18,261 nt of DNA from an uncultured Porphyromonadaceae bacterium (lineage in GTDB: Bacteria > Bacteroidota > Bacteroidia > Bacteroidales > Muribaculaceae), in the NCBI GenBank assembly GCA_902495075.1, contig CABUVO010000049.1, positions 1-18,261 of the forward strand, in the 5' to 3' direction. Under the pieces are notes generated by a model. That model was not told the origin of the DNA, ran no database searches, and saw only the letters and a program-made list of their open reading frames with translations. A program made the translations under genes and the position numbers. Shown here one piece after another: positions 1-7,179 of the stretch. Numbering within the stretch: the first letter of the stretch is position 1; each line of letters starts with the position of its first letter.

Positions 1-1160
1 CGGGCGTAGTCGTTGAGCGCCCTGATGTCGAAATCGGGATAGGGGGTCACGAAGTCGAACACGTAGTCCTTCTCCTTGCCGTACCAGTCCTCCCACCCGG
101 TGTTCCATCCTTCCACAAGCAGCTGGTCGAAGCCGTGACGGGAGGCGAAGTCTATGTACCTCCTGACGTTTTCGTTGCTGGCGCCGTGCCTGCCGTGGGG
201 TCGGGCGGTCGAGTAGTCGAACGTGGAAAGGTCGAAGTCGGTGGCGTCGGTGTAGCTCCATTTGCTCTTGCCGGTGATCATCTCCCACCATACCCCCATG
301 AACTTCACGGGGCGGATCCAGGAGGTGTCGGCGATCTTGCAGGGTTCGTTGAGGTTGAGGATGAGGTTCGAGGAGAGTATGCCGGTCGCCTTGTCGCTGA
401 CCGTTACGGTGCGCCAGGGCGTGCGGAAGGGCAGCCTGACCTCCGCCGCTGTCCCGTCGGGGCGCGGGGTCAGGTGCGACCGGAAGGTCAGGGACTCTTT
501 ATCGAGCCGGAGGTGCATCGCGGGGAAGTCGACCAGGGATGCCTCGTGCAGGTTGAGGTAGATACCGTCGTCGGTTTTCATCATCAGGGAGGTCTGTACG
601 CCGGGGGCGGTGACCGCGCCAAGACGGCTTTCGGTGTACTCGTATTCCTGGGAGTCGTAGTCTTCGGGAATCCACCATGCGGTGTGGTCGCCGGTCATGG
701 CGAATGTGGTCGACTCTTCCCGAACCGTCAGGACCTGACCGGGATGATTCCGGAAGACGTAACGGAACCCGATGCCTTCGTTGAATACCCTGAACTCTAT
801 GTCCATGCGGGTCTTCCCTTTCGAAAGGGGGACGGTCATGCCGTTGTAGTTCTCGCGTATGGAGTCGTTCTCGCCCCATACGGGCGCCCACAGGCTGTCA
901 CACTCCTGGTAGCTCACCTTCCCCATGCCGAAGCCGTCGGCGAGCGAGGTGCCGTCGGAAAGCAGGAAGCCCATAAGTGAGGGACGGATGACCTCCCGGT
1001 CTCGGTAGGATACAGAGTATCCGGGACGACCTTGCCTGTCAAGGCTGAATTCCACGGAGAGAAGTCCGTCGGGAGACTTTACCTGGGTTCTGGCGGCATA
1101 TGCCACGGAAAGCCAGAAGGCGCAAAGGACAACGACTGCTGTTCTGATTTTTGACATCAT
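1..1160 (-). CDS. GH97 family glycoside hydrolase (SusB-like), N-terminal part, cut by window edge
   Basis: This reading frame is open from an ATG at 1160 (a second ATG follows at 1157) to the left edge, about 386 codons. It begins with a signal peptide ending near SVAYA, so the enzyme should be periplasmic or exported. The N-terminal beta-sandwich is followed by the start of the catalytic barrel, with the family signatures GVWWEMITGKSKW, then HG...NENVRRYIDFA, then HGFDQLLVEGWNTGWEDWYG. Full-length GH97 proteins are about 640-700 residues, so the C-terminal 40 percent is missing. GH97 enzymes are alpha-glucosidases (inverting) or alpha-galactosidases (retaining); the residues that separate the two lie beyond the edge, so specificity cannot be read. 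It starts 27 bp after the esterase gene and is probably co-transcribed. Nearly every codon ends in G or C, unlike the other PUL genes. The long plus-strand frames here are shadows caused by that composition. Confidence 0.93.
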   Translation of the reverse strand, partial: MMSKIRTAVVVLCAFWLSVAYAARTQVKSPDGLLSVEFSLDRQGRPGYSVSYRDREVIRPSLMGFLLSDGTSLADGFGMGKVSYQECDSLWAPVWGENDSIRENYNGMTVPLSKGKTRMDIEFRVFNEGIGFRYVFRNHPGQVLTVREESTTFAMTGDHTAWWIPEDYDSQEYEYTESRLGAVTAPGVQTSLMMKTDDGIYLNLHEASLVDFPAMHLRLDKESLTFRSHLTPRPDGTAAEVRLPFRTPWRTVTVSDKATGILSSNLILNLNEPCKIADTSWIRPVKFMGVWWEMITGKSKWSYTDATDFDLSTFDYSTARPHGRHGASNENVRRYIDFASRHGFDQLLVEGWNTGWEDWYGKEKDYVFDFVTPYPDFDIRALNDYA

Positions 1161-1187
1161 TATAACACGTTCTGAAAATTATTATGA

Positions 1188-3170
1188 TTATTTATCGGTT
1201 GCAAATGGCAATACCGGCAGATTGTTGGGTCCATAGAGATTGCCTCCGGGGTAGTCTGCCCAATTATAACGAACTGCTGTTGGTTTACCTATAAGAAGAG
1301 ATGAAAGGCGGATAGTTTTGTCATCTATTACTTTGGCATTGGCTGATGCCCATCTGCCATCTTTGTCACTGATAATAAAACCTGTGGCAACTCCACCCAA
1401 AGCCTTGACCGGCTCACTAAAAGTCAGCGTTATGTTTCTTCCGTCATTGTCAACAGATGTACAAACCGGAGCTTCGCACGCCTGTCTCCTGCCATAGCTC
1501 TTGTCAAGGGCAAGGATTCCCAATCTTCGTGCCACCTCCTGCTTGTTAGTCGGATGGATATCAACCGGATTACCCAAATCAACGGCGGTCACCATACCGG
1601 TGTTAGGCAATTCCAAAGCCTTAGACTGAGCATGCCTGAGTTGCGCCCACTGCGAATCCGGTTGCACAACAATCGGCTGCAGAAATCCTGCCAACTGCAC
1701 AAAATAAAACGGCATGTCCGGCGCATCAAAAGCTTTCCGCCAACCCTTGATCATATTCTTGAAACATATTTCATATTGAGCGGCTCGTCCCACATTCTGA
1801 CAACCCTGATACCAGATGACTCCGGCGAGAGGTAACGTAGTCAATGGATTTATCATGGCATTATACAATACTGTCGGATGATTATTTGAATCCGGCAACA
1901 AATAAGTCATTCCCGTTTTGGAAAAATCTGCCAATACCGCATAATTCCAGTCTCCATCAAGGCTGTATTTCTTTCCGTCAACCTCAGCATACGAAGACTT
2001 CCAGATTCCACCGCCTCCGCCATTGTCTACCACTTCTACGGTAATGATATTCTTCCCGGCTTTTACCAGACTTCCATCCACTTTATATTCCCGTGTGAGG
2101 TCATGAATATGGTTGCTTCCAACCGGTATACCATTGAAATATGTCTTGTCCATATCATCAACAGCACCAAGACATAAGAGTAGATCTTTACCCCCCGCTT
2201 CCTGCGGGAGGACAAGTTCAAACTGCATAGCCACCATCCCGTCAAATCCGGGCAACACGTTCTCTTCCCACAAAGATGGCACAGGCATTTTTCCCCACGC
2301 CTTCCCTTTTTGCATCTTAGCCCTATCAAACGGGTACGCCAATCTTTCATTCCCATTGCTACCGGCATAAGTCTGCTTTATTGCAGTCTCCGACAATGCA
2401 ATATCCCTATCCTTACCTCCTAACAATTCGTAATAATATTCGAATCCCGGCACTCCATTGAGCGACTCACGGGGAGTCCACGCCTCAACGGTTGTGCCTC
2501 CCCACGTAGCATCGATTACCCCTACCGGCACATTGAGAGTATCCTGAAGCATCCTGCCAAAAAGATAACCGATTGCAGAAAAAGATTCAGCTGCAGGAGA
2601 AGACTCCACCCAACCATATTCCACAATTGCGTCATCCTGGGGAGAAAGGGAGGTTGTATTCTTTATCTGAAGCAACCGCAATGGCGGACGTTGCATGGTA
2701 GCTACCACTTTATCGGCATCCATGACGCGCCCCCAGCTTCCACGTATTGGAAACTCCATATTCGACTGTCCGGAACAGAGCCATACTTCTCCGATAAGTA
2801 TGTTCTGCAATACCTTCTCACTATATCCGTCATCCAAAACTATGGTGTATGGACCGCCATAATCAGGTGTGTTAAGTTTCAGAGAAAAATTACCATCACC
2901 ATCAGCTCTTACAGATACAGGGGCATCTAACCAATCTGCCTTAAGCATCACCTTTGCGCCGGGAGCAGCGGTTCCTGGAATTGTCACAGTTGAATTATGC
3001 TGGAGCACCATGTTGTCGGTATAAATCCTCGGCAGTACAATCTCGGCAGGTGCATTCCTAAAACTTGTCACACCGCCCAACTGAGCGGTGTGATCAAGAG
3101 AATTTGAAAGATTCTGTGCAAATAAACCGAGATTCAAGGCACAAAACCCAATTATTGCAAGTAATCTCAT
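1188..3170 (-). CDS. Sialate O-acetylesterase-type (SASA/DUF303) carbohydrate esterase
   Basis: 660 residues with a signal peptide (MRLLAIIGFCALNLGLFAQ). The SGNH/SASA hydrolase fold is shown by GEVWLCSGQSNMEFP around residues 128-141, with Ser136 as the likely nucleophile, and by VDIHPTNKQEVARRL near 536-550, where Asp537 and His539 would complete the catalytic site. Residues about 300-400 form a beta-sandwich insert (FELVLPQEAGGKD, YFNGIPVGS) typical of this family. The third block reads WYQGCQN (453-459), where many relatives have WYQGESN. Such proteins remove O-acetyl groups from sugars; the name sialate is inherited from the family and does not prove sialic acid as substrate. The gene lies 6 bp after the two-module binding protein and 27 bp before GH97, so it is an internal gene of the PUL operon and probably deacetylates the glycan to open it to the glycosidases. 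Confidence 0.88.
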   Translation of the reverse strand: MRLLAIIGFCALNLGLFAQNLSNSLDHTAQLGGVTSFRNAPAEIVLPRIYTDNMVLQHNSTVTIPGTAAPGAKVMLKADWLDAPVSVRADGDGNFSLKLNTPDYGGPYTIVLDDGYSEKVLQNILIGEVWLCSGQSNMEFPIRGSWGRVMDADKVVATMQRPPLRLLQIKNTTSLSPQDDAIVEYGWVESSPAAESFSAIGYLFGRMLQDTLNVPVGVIDATWGGTTVEAWTPRESLNGVPGFEYYYELLGGKDRDIALSETAIKQTYAGSNGNERLAYPFDRAKMQKGKAWGKMPVPSLWEENVLPGFDGMVAMQFELVLPQEAGGKDLLLCLGAVDDMDKTYFNGIPVGSNHIHDLTREYKVDGSLVKAGKNIITVEVVDNGGGGGIWKSSYAEVDGKKYSLDGDWNYAVLADFSKTGMTYLLPDSNNHPTVLYNAMINPLTTLPLAGVIWYQGCQNVGRAAQYEICFKNMIKGWRKAFDAPDMPFYFVQLAGFLQPIVVQPDSQWAQLRHAQSKALELPNTGMVTAVDLGNPVDIHPTNKQEVARRLGILALDKSYGRRQACEAPVCTSVDNDGRNITLTFSEPVKALGGVATGFIISDKDGRWASANAKVIDDKTIRLSSLLIGKPTAVRYNWADYPGGNLYGPNNLPVLPFATDK

Positions 3171-3176
3171 TCCGGA

Positions 3177-4091
3177 TTATTTTATCATAACTTTAGATAC
3201 TTTCCCGCCTTTACGCTTCAGGTATAATCCATTTGCAGGTTCGTATACACGCACACCCTGGAGATTATAGTATTCCACAGGAGCATCATTATCCGTTACA
3301 AGTTCAACAACACTCGTATCCACATTACCGGAAGCACTCAATGTCCAGTTATTAAGATCAAATTTTAACGAATAGGTTCCCGTTTCTGTCACCTTCCACA
3401 TGTTCGCATGTGTAGTGGTATAATCAAATTTTGCAGGTTCGACTCCATTTGGCGAAACCGCACAATCAGGGACTGTCGGCACAATAAACGCAGCTCCCCA
3501 GTTAGAGCTACCGGGAGTAAGAATAGCTTGAAAAGTTTGGTCTTTTTCAAATTTACCATTATATACAAAAACATTATCTGCTTCCTTGGTACAAGCCAAG
3601 GGATTATCTATATTCCAACCATTCATGTCGCCCAGCAAATATAATGCTTTAGTCCCTTCTAAAAGATTTATTTCACCTTCGAATACTACAGAAAGAGTCA
3701 GATCTTTGGTATCTATAGTTATAGTATATTTACCGGCATCCTTGACCATCCATTTGTCATCCGGCTCGGTCGTATAAACAACCTTGTTGTCCGCAACGCC
3801 ATTTTTTGATATCTCGCAATTAGCATAAGTAGGACGATAAAAAGGCACAGTACCAGACCAATTTACATCCTTTTCTACACAAATTTTAAAATCACTGGCA
3901 GACAAGTTTCCTGTCCAGGAGTACACTCCATCCTGACCGGATACCGGCATCATTTCCGTTGCCTTCGCCCAATCCCAGTTGCCGGGAGTTGCACCTCCGA
4001 TCATATACAGTACAGAGGGATTTTCTGCAAACGATATAGCAGCGCTGAGAGCTATTAAAATAATGGATAAAAAAATTCTTTTCATGATCAT
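3177..4091 (-). CDS. Secreted SusE/SusF-like glycan-binding protein, two modules plus T9SS-like C-terminal tail
   Basis: 304 residues. Translation may start at 4091 or at the second Met (4085, MKRIFLS); both give a signal peptide ending ISFA/ENPS. There is no lipobox cysteine, so it is not a lipoprotein. Two SusE/SusF-type beta-sandwich modules follow: module A at about 26-138 (YMIGGATPGNWD ... TEPDDKW ... AGKYTITIDT) and module B at about 147-255 (YLLGDMNGWN ... THANMWKV ... YSLKFDLNNWTLS). The last 35 residues (EYYNLQGVRV ... GLYLKRKGGK ... VMIK) resemble a short T9SS-type sorting domain. The likely role is binding the PUL glycan at or outside the outer membrane; no catalytic residues are recognised. 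It sits 21 bp after the GH27-like gene and 6 bp before the esterase. Ligand and export route are inferences. Confidence 0.85.
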   Translation of the reverse strand: MIMKRIFLSIILIALSAAISFAENPSVLYMIGGATPGNWDWAKATEMMPVSGQDGVYSWTGNLSASDFKICVEKDVNWSGTVPFYRPTYANCEISKNGVADNKVVYTTEPDDKWMVKDAGKYTITIDTKDLTLSVVFEGEINLLEGTKALYLLGDMNGWNIDNPLACTKEADNVFVYNGKFEKDQTFQAILTPGSSNWGAAFIVPTVPDCAVSPNGVEPAKFDYTTTHANMWKVTETGTYSLKFDLNNWTLSASGNVDTSVVELVTDNDAPVEYYNLQGVRVYEPANGLYLKRKGGKVSKVMIK

Positions 4092-4112
4092 ATAGTTTTT
4101 ATGTTTAGATTT

Positions 4113-5531
4113 TTATTTTGTCAGTTTAATTATTTTGCATCCATGAGGAGCCACCGTAACAGATATTGAGCTTGCCGAACCCTCATCAGCGTGCTTCCAT
4201 AAGTCTCGAATATTCCATTCACCCTCTATGCCGAGAGTTTTGAAATCAACGCTGAACGACATCGAACTGTCATCACGATTAAACAAACCAATGACATAGT
4301 TCCCGTCAGACAGCTGGCCATACCAAATCTGGCTATTGCGACTGTTGAGCTCATCGCTCAGAGGCTTGCCGACGAAACCATCTGTATTCAAAGCAAGAAG
4401 CTCAGAATTTGTATAGAATTTCGTGTTGTCCCCAATAGTGTTATATTGGTCGGCAATCGTTACGGGACCACCTGCCATAAGCTGGAGAGAAACCACCGAT
4501 TCCTTCTCTGCATCCGTATTAAATGTGTTAAGGCGGATAAAGTCTCCATCAAGCAATACTTTTCCACGACCCGAGATATGTGACCAATACACAAATCCAT
4601 CGAACATATTCATGCAGTTAGGCCATGTAGTCCAGGATTTACCTCTTTCGCAATCCGAATAATGCCACCAGCCCCCGTTTCCTGTATCCTGCACTATACG
4701 AACCATATTGCCGCATAGTTTCTCAATCTCCGCATCGTAATATAGATGAGGCATTACAAGAGATATGAATATTCCATATTTCTTTGCATTTTCGGCAATA
4801 TAAGACAAGGCACGCACGTAGGCATCACGTCCATAACCTCTTCCTATCGGTCCCATATTCCTGTCTTTGCCATCCTCATACCAGGAAAGGAAGTCTACAC
4901 GGATGTAGTCTATACCCAAATCGGCATAATGCTTGAAGAAGCCGTCTATGTATTCCTTGGCACCGGGATAATTAGCCACTACCCATTGGAATCCCCACAT
5001 ATCCTGTGTGTCAGGATTGAGGACTTCGCTTTTATGATCCCAAAGCAAGTCTCCTAATGTGTAGTCGGTGTCAGGCACTTTGGTATCCCACGGAGCATGG
5101 ATCCACAAGGGGTTATCATAGATACCCACCTTAAGCCCTTTCTTCTTACACATTTCCACGAGATCTTTTATAGACATTGAGCCATAATGCGTCATATACG
5201 GAGAACCATCCTTACAGTTCTGCGTTATGAATCCATCTGTGCACACCATGTCGTAACCATAAGGCTTTAAATCCTTGGCGAGCCAGTCTGTGATCTTTTC
5301 CCATTGCTCCGCAGTAATGTCCATATCCTCGTTCTTCACGCCATTCTGCGACTGTGTGTGGCAATATTCGTAAACACTCCAGTATAGGGGAGCCTTAAAA
5401 TTATGTATCTCCTCGATAGGAGGAAGATCCGGCAAAACAAATTTCTGAGGTCGACGCATCTCAATAGTGTCAGTGCAAGCCGTCAATGCGGCTACAGCGA
5501 GTGTGGATGCAAGTATGTTCATTATTTTCAT
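4113..5531 (-). CDS. GH27-like (clan GH-D) glycoside hydrolase lipoprotein, putative alpha-galactosidase-type
   Basis: 472 residues. The N-terminus ends in a lipobox with Cys19 (AALTAC), so it should be lipid-anchored. A TIM-barrel catalytic domain spans about residues 45-370: YGYDMVCTDGF (91-101), GLKVGIYDNPLWI (132-144), GIDYIRVDFLSWYEDG (206-221, Asp213 in the nucleophile position of clan D) and NMVRIVQDT (275-283, Arg278 and Asp282 matching the acid/base region). The C-terminal beta-sandwich carries GH27-type signatures (QIWYGQLSDGNYVIGLFNRDD, RDLWKHAD, VAPHGCKIIKL). GH27 contains alpha-galactosidases, alpha-N-acetylgalactosaminidases, beta-L-arabinopyranosidases and isomaltodextranases; the usual WxDDG opening motif is replaced by CTDGF, so the exact substrate is uncertain. 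It sits between the two SusE/F-like genes with 50-bp and 21-bp spacers, which suggests it acts on the glycan they bind, probably at the cell surface. Confidence 0.82.
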   Translation of the reverse strand: MKIMNILASTLAVAALTACTDTIEMRRPQKFVLPDLPPIEEIHNFKAPLYWSVYEYCHTQSQNGVKNEDMDITAEQWEKITDWLAKDLKPYGYDMVCTDGFITQNCKDGSPYMTHYGSMSIKDLVEMCKKKGLKVGIYDNPLWIHAPWDTKVPDTDYTLGDLLWDHKSEVLNPDTQDMWGFQWVVANYPGAKEYIDGFFKHYADLGIDYIRVDFLSWYEDGKDRNMGPIGRGYGRDAYVRALSYIAENAKKYGIFISLVMPHLYYDAEIEKLCGNMVRIVQDTGNGGWWHYSDCERGKSWTTWPNCMNMFDGFVYWSHISGRGKVLLDGDFIRLNTFNTDAEKESVVSLQLMAGGPVTIADQYNTIGDNTKFYTNSELLALNTDGFVGKPLSDELNSRNSQIWYGQLSDGNYVIGLFNRDDSSMSFSVDFKTLGIEGEWNIRDLWKHADEGSASSISVTVAPHGCKIIKLTK

Positions 5532-5581
5532 TATTAACTTATTTTCTGATTTGAATTATTTAGAGATTGTTCCCACACGTA

Positions 5582-7096
5582 TCACTCACCGAGATACTCG
5601 GCATTTATGGTCCAGTTCTCGAGATCAAAAGTAATGCGATAGTTACCGGAATCTTCTACCTGCCACATATTGGTATGATCCACAAGATAATCGAATTCAT
5701 TACTTTCCACACCTGTCTTGCTTATCTTGCAACCATTGGTTACAGGCAGGATAAACGGTACATTCCAATCGCCAGTCACAGCTGTTGCCTGCAACGCGCC
5801 CTTGAATAATTTCCCTTCATATACGAATATATTTTCTGATTTCATATCCAGAGGTGTGGGAGCACCGATATCCCAACTATTGGGAGTTGCGTCACCTAAT
5901 ATATAGAGAGTTGTTGTTTCTATGGGTCTCTTTCCGGGATCTCCAAGATACTCTGCCGAAATAGTCAGCTTCTTGGTGTTTATATCTATCTTATAATTTC
6001 CGGCAGTAACTACAGTCCATTGGTCGTCGGGATCCGAAGTGAACACAACATCGGTTGCTGTTATACCATTCTCGGAAATCTGGCAATCAGCCGATGAAGG
6101 ACGATAGAACGGTGCGCCGAAATCCTTGACTGTTGTAGCCTTGAACGTTCCTTTCGAAAGATAGCCAGTCCATGTATATTCTCCTTCAATTCCATCAACA
6201 GCTGCTAATTCCGTAGCGTTATCAAGACTCCATCCTCCTGCAGTAGCAGAACCTACGATATAAAGTTTTTCAGGAGCATAGGCACCCAGATATTCAGCTG
6301 AGATTGTCCAGTTCTGGAGATCAAATGTAAGACGATAACGCCCGGCATCCTCTACCGTCCACATGTTTGTATGGTTTATCGAGTAGTTGAACAACTCCTT
6401 ATCTTTTCCGGATTTATTTATCTTGCTGTCTGCATCAATCGGAAGTATGAAAGCCGGAGCCCAGTCGCCGGGAGTCAGCAATGCCTGCAATGCACCCTCA
6501 TTCAAACCTCCTTCATAAACAAATATAAAGTCTGAAATCTTTTCACAAGGAGTTGGACTGTTGATGTTCCACCAAGAGGGTGTGGCGTCACCAATAATAT
6601 ATAGATTTTCCGTCTCAATAGGCGTAACTTCCGGACCATCTGGCTCACGAAGATAAACAGTACTCATGGTGCGATGTCGCATGTCGAACTTAATGTTGTA
6701 TACACCGGCTGCCACAATGTTCCATTTATCATCAGGATCTCCGGCATTCATCTTGAAAGGAGCATCAGTGATCGGCTCCTTACCTATTTCCGTCCCTCCC
6801 GTCAGAGGACGTATGAAGGGATCGTTCCAGCTGCCGGTTGTCATGCAGAGCTTCATTTCTCCTACATTAAGATTACCCTCCCACGTAAACACAAGTGCAT
6901 CATCTTCCGAAGCCACAAGAGGTGTGGGAGAATTTATATCCCACCCTTTTGGCGTGGCATCCCCAACCATATAAAGAACCGAAGTCTTTATTGGCAAATC
7001 GTTTTGAATTATTACCAGATCTTTCTCCCCCTCACAGCTATACAGTGGCAATAAAAGGAGAACCCACAGTAAATAGAATATATTTTTTAACTTCAT
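5582..7096 (-). CDS. SusE/SusF-like outer-membrane glycan-binding lipoprotein with four tandem modules (A-B-A-B)
   Basis: 504 residues. The signal peptide ends in a lipobox with Cys21 (LPLYSC), followed by acidic EGEKD, which fits a Bacteroidetes surface lipoprotein export signal. The rest is four repeated beta-sandwich modules: about 38-150, 164-271, 276-385 and 396-504. Each begins LYxxGxATPxxW and ends in a TISAEYLG-like strand. Modules 1 and 3 carry DPDDKW/DPDDQW and modules 2 and 4 carry HTNMWTV/HTNMWQV plus FDLxNWTI, so the order is A-B-A-B. Characterised SusE and SusF bind starch with such modules; here the ligand is unknown. It follows SusD after an 83-bp spacer containing a hairpin and precedes the GH27-like gene by 50 bp. 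It has no catalytic domain. It should hold the target glycan at the cell surface next to SusCD. Confidence 0.9.
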   Translation of the reverse strand: MKLKNIFYLLWVLLLLPLYSCEGEKDLVIIQNDLPIKTSVLYMVGDATPKGWDINSPTPLVASEDDALVFTWEGNLNVGEMKLCMTTGSWNDPFIRPLTGGTEIGKEPITDAPFKMNAGDPDDKWNIVAAGVYNIKFDMRHRTMSTVYLREPDGPEVTPIETENLYIIGDATPSWWNINSPTPCEKISDFIFVYEGGLNEGALQALLTPGDWAPAFILPIDADSKINKSGKDKELFNYSINHTNMWTVEDAGRYRLTFDLQNWTISAEYLGAYAPEKLYIVGSATAGGWSLDNATELAAVDGIEGEYTWTGYLSKGTFKATTVKDFGAPFYRPSSADCQISENGITATDVVFTSDPDDQWTVVTAGNYKIDINTKKLTISAEYLGDPGKRPIETTTLYILGDATPNSWDIGAPTPLDMKSENIFVYEGKLFKGALQATAVTGDWNVPFILPVTNGCKISKTGVESNEFDYLVDHTNMWQVEDSGNYRITFDLENWTINAEYLGE

Positions 7097-7133
7097 AAGT
7101 TTTTATTGTTTAATTAATGAGAAGTTGTTTAAG

Positions 7134-7164
7134 ATCTCTGCCCTAACATTTTGAGGGCAGAGAT
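7134..7164 (-). promoter_or_regulatory. Intercistronic hairpin between susD and the susE/F-like gene
   Basis: A perfect 11-bp stem (ATCTCTGCCCT pairing with AGGGCAGAGAT) with a 9-nt loop lies in the 83-bp spacer, starting 15 bp after the SusD stop. No T-run follows on the minus strand, so it is not a standard intrinsic terminator. It more likely attenuates read-through or protects the 3' end of the susCD message, giving more SusCD than downstream proteins. The structure is seen directly; the role is inference. Confidence 0.6.
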
Positions 7165-7179
7165 TCTAAATCCGTACAG

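Noticed and set aside
135..980. Long plus-strand open frame of 281 codons
   Set aside because: It lies antisense to the GH97 gene, whose protein shows clear family motifs; high third-position GC removes stops from the opposite strand.
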